This document shows, piece by piece, positions 33,783-42,481 of a DNA stretch of 64,000 nucleotides. Each line of letters starts with the position of its first letter. The stretch's first letter is position 1. Made by a program: the position numbers and the translations under genes. Under the pieces are notes generated by a model. The model did no database searches. It was not told the origin of the DNA and was given only the letters and a program-made list of their open reading frames with translations. The stretch is from Limnohabitans parvus II-B4 (lineage in GTDB: Bacteria > Pseudomonadota > Gammaproteobacteria > Burkholderiales > Burkholderiaceae_C), in contig NZ_NESN01000001.1 in assembly GCF_003063455.1 (NCBI RefSeq), forward strand, positions 62,001 through 126,000, written 5' to 3'.

Positions 33783-35435
33783 TTAGAGAAGAACGCGACG
33801 GAAGTCGCTGAGGATTTGACCCAGGAACGCGTTGAAGCGTGCCGCTGCGGCGCCGTCGATGACGCGGTGATCCCATGTCAAAGACAGGGGCAGCATCAGG
33901 CGAGGCACAAACTGCTTGCCGTCCCAAACGGGTTCCATGGTGCTCTTGCACACACCCAAAATGGCCACTTCGGGTGCATTGATGATGGGCGTGAAGTACT
34001 TACCACCAATGCCGCCGAGGCTGGAGATGGTGAAGGTGGCGCCCGTCATTTCTGCGGGGCCGAGTTTGCCGTCGCGCGCCTTCTTGGCCAGCTCGCCCAT
34101 TTCCTGGCTAATTTGCAGCACGCCTTTTTTGTCGCAATCGCGGATGACCGGCACCATCAAACCATTGGGCGTGTCAGCGGCAAAGCCGATGTGCCAGTAG
34201 TTTTTGTAGACCAGTGCATCGCCATCGAGCGAGCTGTTGAACTCTGGGTATTTCTTGAGCGCGGCCACACAAGCCTTGATCAAGAACGCCAGCATCGTTA
34301 CTTTCACGCCGCTCTTCTCGTTCTCTTTGTTGGTCGAGACGCGGAAGGCTTCGAGGTCGGTGATGTCGGCATCGTCGTGGTTGGTGACGGCCGGAATCAT
34401 GATGGCGTTGCGGAGCAAATTCGCACCGCTGATCTTCTTGATGCGGCCCATCTCTTTGCGCTCGATGGGGCCGAACTTGGCGAAGTCGACCTTGGGCCAG
34501 GGGATCAGGCCCAACTCGGAGCCACCACCGCCCGAAGCCGCAGGAGCCTTGGCCGCTTGCGCTTTGGTCTGCGCAGCGCCAGACATGACGGCTTTGGTGA
34601 AGGTTTGGACGTCATCGGCCGTGATGCGACCCTTGAGGCCAGAGCCTTTGACTTCGTCGAGCGGCACACCCAGCTCGCGGGCGAACTTGCGCACCGAGGG
34701 CGACGCGTGGGGCAAGCCCACGGTGTTGCCGCCGGGGGCATGGGCGGGTGCGACCACGGCAGCGGCAGCCGCCGCCACAGGCGTTTGTGCAGCGGCCGGG
34801 GCCGAAGCCACGGCTACAGGGGCAGCTGCAACAGCAGCCGCTGCGGGTGCAGCAGTCACGGTGCCTTCCACCACGGCCAGCAGGTCACCGATGTTGACCG
34901 TGTCGCCCACTTTGACTTTGAGCTCTTTGAGCACGCCAGCCGCCGAAGACGGGATTTCCATCGAGGCTTTGTCGGACTCGACCGTGATCAGCGATTGCTC
35001 GACCTTGATGGTGTCGCCAGGCTTGACCATGACTTCAATGACGACCACGTCTTTGAAGTCGCCAATGTCGGGCACAAACACTTGCACGGGGCCGGATGCC
35101 GCAACCACTGGCGCAACAGCCACGGGCGCGGCTGCGGGTGCAGCCACTGCAGCAGTCGGCGCAGCAGCAGGTGCAGCCGCTGGTGCAGCAGCCGCACCAG
35201 CGGCCTCCACCACCAGCACGATCGAGCCTTGCTTGACCTTGTCGCCCAAAGCGACGCGCATTTCCTTGACGACGCCCGCCGTGCTCGACGGAATTTCCAT
35301 CGAGGCTTTGTCGGACTCGACCGTGATCAGCGATTGCTCGGCTTTGACGGTGTCGCCCACTTTGACCATCAATTCAATGACGGTCACTTCATCGAAATCC
35401 CCGATGTCCGGGACTTGTACTTCTACCAATGCCAT
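33783..35435 (-). CDS. aceF: pyruvate dehydrogenase E2, dihydrolipoyl acetyltransferase
   Basis: A 550-residue core enzyme. Two lipoyl domains (about 1-75 and 115-190, each with [11 protein letters not shown]) are joined by Ala/Pro-rich linkers. They are followed by an E1/E3-binding domain (about 248-285, [14 protein letters not shown]) and the catalytic domain with the terminal [16 protein letters not shown], in which the histidine and aspartate are catalytic. It transfers acetyl groups to coenzyme A. It lies 15 bp downstream of aceE. The lipoyl-coding DNA is closely repeated here and in lpdA. Confidence 0.95.
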   Translation of the reverse strand: MALVEVQVPDIGDFDEVTVIELMVKVGDTVKAEQSLITVESDKASMEIPSSTAGVVKEMRVALGDKVKQGSIVLVVEAAGAAAAPAAAPAAAPTAAVAAPAAAPVAVAPVVAASGPVQVFVPDIGDFKDVVVIEVMVKPGDTIKVEQSLITVESDKASMEIPSSAAGVLKELKVKVGDTVNIGDLLAVVEGTVTAAPAAAAVAAAPVAVASAPAAAQTPVAAAAAAVVAPAHAPGGNTVGLPHASPSVRKFARELGVPLDEVKGSGLKGRITADDVQTFTKAVMSGAAQTKAQAAKAPAASGGGGSELGLIPWPKVDFAKFGPIERKEMGRIKKISGANLLRNAIMIPAVTNHDDADITDLEAFRVSTNKENEKSGVKVTMLAFLIKACVAALKKYPEFNSSLDGDALVYKNYWHIGFAADTPNGLMVPVIRDCDKKGVLQISQEMGELAKKARDGKLGPAEMTGATFTISSLGGIGGKYFTPIINAPEVAILGVCKSTMEPVWDGKQFVPRLMLPLSLTWDHRVIDGAAAARFNAFLGQILSDFRRVLL

Positions 35436-35450
35436 GTTTGTCTCCCGGAT

Positions 35451-38147
35451 TTATGCGTACAGCGGGTTGATCTTGTCGGTTTTGATGCCGTACTTCTTGA
35501 TGGCTTCGGCCACCTGCGCCACAGGCACTTTGCCCTCTTCGCTCAGCGCCTTGAGGGCGGCGATCACGATGTAGTGGCGGTTGATCTCGAAGTGCTCGCG
35601 CAGCTTGCTGCGGAAGTCGGAGCGGCCAAAACCGTCGGTGCCCAGCACTTTGTAGGTGCGGTCTTTCGGAATGAAAGGACGGATCTGCTCGGCATAGGCC
35701 TTCATGTAGTCGGTCGATGCCACCACAGGGCCGCTGTGCTTGGCCAGCTGTTGGCCGACGAACGGCACACGGGGTGTTTCCAGCGGGTGCAGCAAGTTGA
35801 AGCGCTCGGCGTCCTGACCGTCGCGAGTCAGCTCGTTGAAGCTTGGGCAGCTCCACACGTCGGCTTGGATGCCCCAGTCGGTGGCCAGCAGGGTTTGTGC
35901 GGCAATGGATTCGCGCAGGATGGTGCCCGAACCCAGCAGTTGCACGCGCTTGTCTCCAGCGGCACCCGGCTTGCACAAATACATGCCCTTGATGATCTGT
36001 TCTTCGGTGCCGGGCGTCAGGCCGGGCATGGCGTAGTTTTCGTTCAGCAGCGTCAGGTAATAGAAGACGTTGTCTTGCTTCTCAACCATGCGCTTCAAAC
36101 CGTGGTGCAGGATGACGCCGACTTCGTGTGCAAAGGTCGGGTCATAAGACACGCAGTTGGGGATGGTGTTGGCCATGATGTGGCTGTGACCGTCTTCGTG
36201 CTGCAAGCCTTCGCCGTTGAGCGTTGTCCGGCCGGATGTACCGCCGAGCAAGAAGCCACGCGCTTGCATGTCGCCCGCCGCCCAAGCCAAGTCGCCAATG
36301 CGTTGGAAGCCGAACATCGAGTAGTACACGTAGAACGGCACCATGATGCGGTTGCTGGTGGAGTAGCTGGTGGCAGCTGCAATCCAGCTCGACATACCGC
36401 CAGCTTCGTTGATGCCTTCTTGCAGGATCTGACCGGCTTTGTCTTCCTTGTAGTACATGACCTGGTCTTTGTCGACCGGGGTGTACTGTTGGCCCGCAGG
36501 GTTGTAGATACCGATCTGGCGGAACAGGCCTTCCATGCCGAATGTGCGGGCTTCGTCCACCAAGATGGGTACCACGCGTGGGCCCAGGGCTTGGTCGCGC
36601 AGCAGTTGGGTCAAGAAGCGGACATACGCTTGGGTGGTGGAGATTTCACGGCCTTCGGCAGTGGGCTCCATCACCGATTTGAAGATGTCGAGCGACGGCA
36701 CGGTGAAGCTTTCTTCGGCTTTCGTGCGGCGGTGCGGCAAGTAGCCGCCCAAGGCCTTGCGGCGCTCGTGCAGGTACTTCATTTCTGGCGTGTCGTCTGC
36801 AGGCTTGTAGAACGGCACATTGGCCAGTTCGCTGTCTGGCACCGGGATGTTGAAGCGGTCGCGCATATAGCGGATGTCTTCGTCGGTCAGTTTTTTGGTC
36901 TGGTGGACGTTGTTTTTGCCTTCACCGGCTTTGCCCATGCCAAAACCTTTGACGGTCTTGATCAGCAAAACGGTGGGTTGCTCTTTGGTGTTCACTGCTT
37001 CGTGGTAAGCGGCATACACCTTTTGCGGGTCATGACCGCCGCGCTTGAGGTTCCAGATTTCGTCGTCGCTCATGTGCGCGACCATCTCCAGCGTGCGAGG
37101 GTCGCGGCCAAAGAAATGCTTGCGCACGTAAGCGCCGTCGTTGGCTTTGAAGGCCTGGTAGTCGCCGTCCAGCGTGTCCATCATCAGCTTGCGCAAAGCG
37201 CCGTCTTTGTCGCGGGCCAAAAGCTTGTCCCACTCGCTGCCCCACAGGAGCTTGATGACGTTCCAGCCGGAGCCACGGAATTCGCCTTCGAGTTCTTGCA
37301 CGATCTTGCCGTTGCCGCGCACCGGGCCGTCCAGGCGCTGCAGGTTGCAGTTGACGACAAAGATCAGGTTGTCCAGCTTCTCGCGTGCGGCCAGGCCGAT
37401 CGCGCCCAGGGATTCAACTTCGTCCATCTCGCCGTCGCCGCAGAACACCCAGACCTTGCGGTTTTCGGTGTTGGCAATGCCACGGGCGTGCAAATACTTC
37501 AAGAAACGCGCTTGGTAGATCGCCATCAATGGGCCCAGGCCCATCGACACGGTGGGGAACTGCCAGAACTCTGGCATGAGTTTGGGGTGCGGGTAGCTCG
37601 ACAGGCCTTTGCCATCGACTTCCTGGCGGAAGTTGAGCAACTGCTCTTCTGTCAGTCGGCCTTCCAGATAAGCGCGGGCATACACGCCGGGCGACACGTG
37701 GCCCTGGATGTAGAGGCAGTCGCCGCCGTGGTTTTCGTTTTCGGCGTGCCAGAAGTGGTTAAAGCCCGCACCAAACATGTGGGCCAGCGAGGCGAACGAG
37801 CCGATGTGACCGCCCAAATCGCCGCCGTCTTCAGGGTTGTGACGGTTGGCCTTGACCACCATCGCCATCGCGTTCCAACGCATGTAGGCGCGCAGGCGCT
37901 CTTCGATCTCGATGTTGCCGGGGCAATGCGCTTCTTGATCGGGTTCGATGGTGTTCACATAACCCGTGTTGGCCGAGAACGGCATGTCGATGCTGTTTTC
38001 GCGGGCGTGCTCGAGCAATTGCTCGATCAAGAAATGCGCGCGTTGGCCGCCTTCTTTTTCAATCACGGCGGACAGTGCGTCCATCCATTCACGGGTCTCT
38101 TGGCTGTCCATGTCCAGAGCCGGCTGTTGAGGTGTTGCCGCTGTCAT
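35451..38147 (-). CDS. aceE: pyruvate dehydrogenase E1, homodimeric
   Basis: An 898-residue thiamine-diphosphate enzyme that decarboxylates pyruvate and acetylates E2. Its length matches E. coli AceE (887). Visible features include HIGSFASLAHMFGAGFNHFW, the diphosphate/Mg motif GDGEMDEVESLGAIGLAARE with a later NCNLQ, and VRFLTQLLRDQALGPRVVPI. The ATG has AGGAGA upstream and is the first of the operon. The 173-bp gap to the divergent sensor-kinase gene must hold its promoter. I see A/T-rich motifs there but no clear consensus. Confidence 0.95.
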   Translation of the reverse strand: MTAATPQQPALDMDSQETREWMDALSAVIEKEGGQRAHFLIEQLLEHARENSIDMPFSANTGYVNTIEPDQEAHCPGNIEIEERLRAYMRWNAMAMVVKANRHNPEDGGDLGGHIGSFASLAHMFGAGFNHFWHAENENHGGDCLYIQGHVSPGVYARAYLEGRLTEEQLLNFRQEVDGKGLSSYPHPKLMPEFWQFPTVSMGLGPLMAIYQARFLKYLHARGIANTENRKVWVFCGDGEMDEVESLGAIGLAAREKLDNLIFVVNCNLQRLDGPVRGNGKIVQELEGEFRGSGWNVIKLLWGSEWDKLLARDKDGALRKLMMDTLDGDYQAFKANDGAYVRKHFFGRDPRTLEMVAHMSDDEIWNLKRGGHDPQKVYAAYHEAVNTKEQPTVLLIKTVKGFGMGKAGEGKNNVHQTKKLTDEDIRYMRDRFNIPVPDSELANVPFYKPADDTPEMKYLHERRKALGGYLPHRRTKAEESFTVPSLDIFKSVMEPTAEGREISTTQAYVRFLTQLLRDQALGPRVVPILVDEARTFGMEGLFRQIGIYNPAGQQYTPVDKDQVMYYKEDKAGQILQEGINEAGGMSSWIAAATSYSTSNRIMVPFYVYYSMFGFQRIGDLAWAAGDMQARGFLLGGTSGRTTLNGEGLQHEDGHSHIMANTIPNCVSYDPTFAHEVGVILHHGLKRMVEKQDNVFYYLTLLNENYAMPGLTPGTEEQIIKGMYLCKPGAAGDKRVQLLGSGTILRESIAAQTLLATDWGIQADVWSCPSFNELTRDGQDAERFNLLHPLETPRVPFVGQQLAKHSGPVVASTDYMKAYAEQIRPFIPKDRTYKVLGTDGFGRSDFRSKLREHFEINRHYIVIAALKALSEEGKVPVAQVAEAIKKYGIKTDKINPLYA

Positions 38148-38320
38148 GTTTGTCTCCTATTGGTGTTGTTGCGAAATGATGCCCGAATTTTCACATATAT
38201 TTTGATGAATTTCAAATTGTGCTTACATGTTTTGTATTGTGAAAAATGACGGGTATTTTGGCACCTTGCAAACAGCCCTTCAGTGCAAATACGCAAGGGT
38301 TGTCACCTAAACTCAGCGGC

Positions 38321-40852
38321 ATGGAATTGAACAGAGCAGCATCGGTGGTCAAAAAAGTCGGGCCTTGGGCGTGGTGGCGCACATGGTGGCAACGCCAGTC
38401 CCCGAATAGACAAGACCGATTTGCCAATCTGGCACCGGTGGCCGCTGTGGTGCTATTTTTGGCGGCTATTGCCAGTGCTTTTTGGTATCTGCGTGTCGAA
38501 GAGATTGAACGCGAGCAAGAAGCCATCAAGCGGGATGTGGAATATGCGCAGCAACGCCTGCGTCTGCGCTTGCTGGAGCGACAAGAGCAGGTCATGCGCT
38601 TGGCGCGTGATGTCTCCAACAAGGAAATACGCCCCGACCAATTCCTTTCGCGGGCTGAAGCGATGGTGCAGCAGTACCCGGAATTCATGTCGCTGACCTG
38701 GATTGACGACCGTCGGCGCATCATTGCCAACCAAAGTGTTTCCAGCATTTCGCCCAGCCAGCATCTGCGGGCTGGCACGGTGCTCAAAGTGAGCGAAACA
38801 GAAAGCCACTTCAGCCTGGCGCGTGATCTGATGCAGCCGATCTACGGCAAAGTCGACGCCGATGCCGACAAAGACGCTCAAATGGCGGTGCTCCAGCTGC
38901 ACTCCCCGTTGAGCAACGACCAAGGGCGCTTCAGCGGTGTGATCCTGGCGGAATACACCATGGAGGGCTTGCTGCGTTACGGCATTCCTACCGAGGTGCT
39001 GGCCAAGTACGCGGTGGCTTTGCAAGACGGCAAAGGCCATTTGCTGGCGGGCCAAACCATTCCCGGGCGCATTGCGCTGTGGAGCTTGCTGCCCGGCAGT
39101 GACAAGCCCAACAACGATTACGAAGTGCCCGTGTCGCCTGTGGGCAACGACCTGATCTTGCGTGCACAGGCTTGGCGTACTTCGCAAGGCTTGGTGGGCG
39201 GTGGCTTGTTTTGGTTGGTTGGTGTCTTGAGTGTCATGACCGCCTGGATGCTGATCGGCAACTGGCGACACACCCGCAGGCGCATACAGGCGCAAAAAGC
39301 CTTGGTGGCCGAGACCAATTTCCGCCGCGCCATGGAAAACTCCATGCTCACCGGCATGCGTGCGCTGGACCTGCGCGGGCGCATCACTTATGTGAACCCT
39401 GCTTTTTGCCAGATGACCGGCTGGAGCGAGTCCGATCTGGTCGGCGCGGTGGCCCCCTTCCCTTACTGGCCTGACCAGGACCGGGAACTGCTGATGACCC
39501 GACTCGAAGAAGAAATCAGCGGTCAGCATTCGGCGGGAGGCTTTCAGGTGCGTGTGAAGCGCAAAAACGGCCAGTTGTTTGATGCCCGGATGTACGTGTC
39601 GCCCTTGATCGATGCGACTGGCAAGCAAACGGGCTGGATGACGTCGATGACCGACATCACCGAGCCCAACCGGATCCGGGAGCAGCTGGCGGGCTCGCAT
39701 GAGCGCTTCACCATCGTGCTGGAAGCGCTGGACGCTTCGGTGTCGGTGGCCCCCTTGGGCAGCGAGGAGCTGCTGTTTGCCAACAAACTTTACCGGCTGT
39801 GGTTTGGACAAAACACACAAGGTCATTTGCGGTTGGTTCAGCAAGCGGGCGCCAGCCATGCGGCCGACCCCATGGATGAGGTGGACGACATGGTGGGCTT
39901 GCCCACCGAAAGCCTGACCGTGGCCACTTCGGAAAACGCCGAAATTTTTGTCTCTGAGCTGGGCAAATGGCTGGAAGTGCGTTCTCGCTACATCAACTGG
40001 GCCGATGGCCGCCTGGCGCAAATGGTGATTGCCAGCGACATCACGCCACGCCGTCAGGCCGAAGAATTGGCCGCACAGCAAGCGGAACGTGCCCAGACCG
40101 CCAGCCGCCTGATCACCATGGGCGAGATGGCCTCGAGTGTGGCGCATGAGTTGAACCAGCCGCTCACGGCCATCAGCAACTACTGCAGCGGCATGATTTC
40201 TCGCATCCAGGCCAAACAGGTCAAAGAAGAAGACCTCTTGTTTGCGCTGGACAAAACCGCACGGCAAGCCCAACGCGCCGGGCAGATCATTTTGCGCATC
40301 CGCAGTTTTGTGAAGCGCAGCGAGCCCAACCGGACCTTGTCGGATGTGTCAGCCATGGTCAGTGAATCGCTGGAGCTGGCCGAAATCGAAATGCGCAGAC
40401 GCCATGTGCGCCTGAGCCACCATGTGGCCGCCCGCTTGCCCCAGCTCATGGTGGACCCGATCCTGATTGAGCAGGTGTTGATTAACCTGATGAAAAACGC
40501 AGCCGAGTCCATCGACAACGCCAACCGCTCACCAGGTCAGCGCCAGGTCGAATTGCGCATCGTGCCCAAGCAGATCGACAAGCAGTCGGTGGTGGAATTC
40601 TCAGTCACGGACACGGGCAAGGGCTTGCCTCCGGAAGACATTGAAAGGGTCTACGAAGCATTTTTCTCGACCAAGGTTGAGGGCATGGGCATTGGCCTGA
40701 ATTTGTGCCGCAGCATCATTGAGTCGCACCAAGGCAGGATCGCTGCCGAGAACCTCTACAATGCCGGCGAGGTGACCGGTTGCCGGTTCTCCTTCTGGAT
40801 TCCGGTCGAAACCACTTTGACCACACAACAACCCACCGGGGTAAATGAATGA
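38321..40852 (+). CDS. PAS-domain sensor histidine kinase beside the pyruvate dehydrogenase operon
   Basis: An 843-residue membrane kinase. A first helix (about 38-57) and a second (about 290-312) bound a periplasmic sensor domain of about 230 residues. Two PAS-like regions follow (about 335-460 and 465-585). The HisKA histidine is H609 in SSVAHELNQPLTAISNYCSG, and the ATPase domain has NLMKNAAESI, DTGKGLPPE and GMGIGLNLCRSI. The organisation resembles DctB/FixL/TtrS kinases. A start at 38246 is possible, but the ATG at 38321 leads directly to a normal cytoplasmic N-terminus. It overlaps its response regulator by four bases and is divergent from aceE, which makes control of pyruvate oxidation a reasonable guess. 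The signal is unknown. Confidence 0.85.
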   Translation: MELNRAASVVKKVGPWAWWRTWWQRQSPNRQDRFANLAPVAAVVLFLAAIASAFWYLRVEEIEREQEAIKRDVEYAQQRLRLRLLERQEQVMRLARDVSNKEIRPDQFLSRAEAMVQQYPEFMSLTWIDDRRRIIANQSVSSISPSQHLRAGTVLKVSETESHFSLARDLMQPIYGKVDADADKDAQMAVLQLHSPLSNDQGRFSGVILAEYTMEGLLRYGIPTEVLAKYAVALQDGKGHLLAGQTIPGRIALWSLLPGSDKPNNDYEVPVSPVGNDLILRAQAWRTSQGLVGGGLFWLVGVLSVMTAWMLIGNWRHTRRRIQAQKALVAETNFRRAMENSMLTGMRALDLRGRITYVNPAFCQMTGWSESDLVGAVAPFPYWPDQDRELLMTRLEEEISGQHSAGGFQVRVKRKNGQLFDARMYVSPLIDATGKQTGWMTSMTDITEPNRIREQLAGSHERFTIVLEALDASVSVAPLGSEELLFANKLYRLWFGQNTQGHLRLVQQAGASHAADPMDEVDDMVGLPTESLTVATSENAEIFVSELGKWLEVRSRYINWADGRLAQMVIASDITPRRQAEELAAQQAERAQTASRLITMGEMASSVAHELNQPLTAISNYCSGMISRIQAKQVKEEDLLFALDKTARQAQRAGQIILRIRSFVKRSEPNRTLSDVSAMVSESLELAEIEMRRRHVRLSHHVAARLPQLMVDPILIEQVLINLMKNAAESIDNANRSPGQRQVELRIVPKQIDKQSVVEFSVTDTGKGLPPEDIERVYEAFFSTKVEGMGIGLNLCRSIIESHQGRIAAENLYNAGEVTGCRFSFWIPVETTLTTQQPTGVNE

Positions 40853-41475
40853 GTTTGATTCCGAAAAAAGGCACTGTTTATGTCGTTGACGATGACGAAG
40901 CGGTGCGCGACTCCCCGCAGTGGTTGCTCGAAGGCAAAGACTACCGTGTGCGCTGCTTTGACAGCGCCGAATCTTTCATCAGCCGCTACGATCCCCGTGA
41001 AGTAGCCTGCCTGATTGCCGACATCCGCATGGGCGGCATGACCGGCCTTGAATTGCAGGACCGCCTGATCGAGCGCAAATCACCCCTGCCGATCGTGTTC
41101 ATCACCGGTCACGGCGACGTGCCCATGGCGGTGAACACCATGAAAAAAGGCGCGATGGATTTCATCCAGAAACCGTTCAAAGAAGAAGAACTGCTCAGTT
41201 TGGTTGAGCGCATGCTGGACGAAGCCCGTGAAGCTTTTGCAGGCTATCAGCAAGCCGCCAGCCGCGACGCGCTGCTGTCCAAGCTGACGGGTCGCGAAGC
41301 TCAGGTACTGGAGCGCATCGTGGCCGGTCGCCTGAACAAGCAAATCGCCGACGATTTGGGCATCAGCATCAAGACGGTAGAGGCGCACCGCGCCAACATC
41401 ATGGAAAAACTCAACGCCAACACGGTGGCCGACCTGCTCAAGATCGCTCTGGGGCAAAACGCGCCCAAGGCCTGA
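40849..41475 (+). CDS. FixJ/NarL-type response regulator
   Basis: A 208-residue regulator with a receiver domain (about 8-125), the phospho-acceptor D58 in LIADIRMGG and the lysine in IQKPFKEEE. A LuxR-type helix-turn-helix follows (about 140-200, LTGREAQVLERIVAGRLNKQ, IADDLGISIKTVEAHRANI). Translation is coupled to the kinase by ATGA overlap. The receiver-to-output layout is that of FixJ/TtrR. A terminator follows 20 bp after the stop. Targets are unknown; the divergent aceE operon is the obvious candidate. Confidence 0.88.
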   Translation: MSLIPKKGTVYVVDDDEAVRDSPQWLLEGKDYRVRCFDSAESFISRYDPREVACLIADIRMGGMTGLELQDRLIERKSPLPIVFITGHGDVPMAVNTMKKGAMDFIQKPFKEEELLSLVERMLDEAREAFAGYQQAASRDALLSKLTGREAQVLERIVAGRLNKQIADDLGISIKTVEAHRANIMEKLNANTVADLLKIALGQNAPKA

Positions 41476-41493
41476 TCCACGCCGCCACACCTG

Positions 41494-41522
41494 AAACGCC
41501 CGCATCCGTCGGGCGTTTTGCA
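41494..41522 (+). terminator. Rho-independent terminator
   Basis: AAACGCCCG and CGGGCGTTT form a 9-bp stem with a 7-base loop, followed by TGCATTTTTT, ending the sensor/regulator transcript before folD. Confidence 0.85.
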
Positions 41523-41552
41523 TTTTTTCTCTGACCTTTCGAGTTTTCAAAC

Positions 41553-42404
41553 ATGACCGCACAACTCATCGACGGCAATGCCCTGTCCAAACAACTGCGC
41601 ACCGAAGTGGCCACCCGCGCCCAGGCCCTCAAGGCCAAAGGCGTCACCCCGGGTCTGGCCGTGGTGCTGGTGGGCGACAACCCGGCCAGCCAGGTTTATG
41701 TGCGCAACAAGGTCAAGGCCTGCGAAGACAGTGGTTTGCATTCGGTGCTCGAGAAATACGAAGCCACCATGACCGAGGCCGACTTGCTGGCCCGCGTGGA
41801 AGCACTGAACAACGACCCGAGCATCCACGGCATCCTGGTTCAACTGCCCCTGCCTGCCCACATCGACGCGCAAAAGGTGATCGAAGCCATCAGCCCGGCC
41901 AAGGACGTGGACGGCTTTCACATCGCCAGTGCCGGGGCCCTGATGACCGGCATGCCCGGCTTTTGGCCTTGCACGCCTTATGGCTGCATGAAGATGCTGG
42001 AAAGCATCGGCTACGACCTGCGCGGCAAACACGCCGTGGTCATTGGCCGCAGCAACATCGTGGGCAAGCCCATGGCACTGATGCTGCTGCAAAAAGACGC
42101 CACTGTGACGGTAGCGCACTCGCGCACCCAAAACCTCAAGGCCCTCACGCTGCAAGCCGACGTGATCGTGGCGGCCGTGGGCAAACGGAATGTGCTGACG
42201 GCCGACATGGTCAAGCCCGGCGCGGTGGTGCTGGATGTGGGCATGAACCGCAACGACGAAGGCAAGCTGTGTGGCGATGTGGACTTTGAAGGCGTGAAAG
42301 AAGTCGCCAGCCACATCACCCCCGTGCCCGGCGGCGTGGGCCCCATGACCATCACCATGCTGCTGGTCAACACCCTTGAAGCGGCCGAACGCGCCTCCAA
42401 CTAA
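41553..42404 (+). CDS. folD: FolD bifunctional methylenetetrahydrofolate dehydrogenase/cyclohydrolase
   Basis: A 283-residue one-carbon enzyme interconverting 5,10-methylene-, methenyl- and 10-formyl-tetrahydrofolate. Visible motifs include [20 protein letters not shown] with the catalytic lysine in [28 protein letters not shown], the NADP site [17 protein letters not shown], and [15 protein letters not shown] near the end. The length equals the family norm. It is in the same direction as the upstream regulator but separated from it by a terminator. A palindromic repeat starts four bases after the stop. Confidence 0.96.
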   Translation: MTAQLIDGNALSKQLRTEVATRAQALKAKGVTPGLAVVLVGDNPASQVYVRNKVKACEDSGLHSVLEKYEATMTEADLLARVEALNNDPSIHGILVQLPLPAHIDAQKVIEAISPAKDVDGFHIASAGALMTGMPGFWPCTPYGCMKMLESIGYDLRGKHAVVIGRSNIVGKPMALMLLQKDATVTVAHSRTQNLKALTLQADVIVAAVGKRNVLTADMVKPGAVVLDVGMNRNDEGKLCGDVDFEGVKEVASHITPVPGGVGPMTITMLLVNTLEAAERASN

Positions 42405-42407
42405 TGT

Positions 42408-42436
42408 GTCATCCCTGGCTTGACCCGGGATCCATG
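42408..42436 (+). repeat. 29-bp dispersed palindromic repeat, copy 1
   Basis: Begins GTCATCCCTGG and ends CCGGGATCCATG, with an imperfect hairpin around CTTGACC. It is one of five related copies in the window, all with GTCAY or GTCG at one end and TCCATG or GGATCCATG at the other. Confidence 0.75.
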
Positions 42437-42481
42437 TCTTCAATATCTGTCGCCCCTGATCTCCCTGTCTCTGGAAAACCC

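Noticed and set aside
33567..38249. A 1560-codon open frame on the plus strand
   Set aside because: It lies antisense to aceF and aceE, which are unmistakable. Long antisense frames are common opposite GC-rich coding DNA, and the translation has no recognisable domain.
38453..40273. A 606-codon minus-strand frame opposite the PAS sensor kinase
   Set aside because: The kinase motifs on the plus strand are complete. The reverse frame has no domain.
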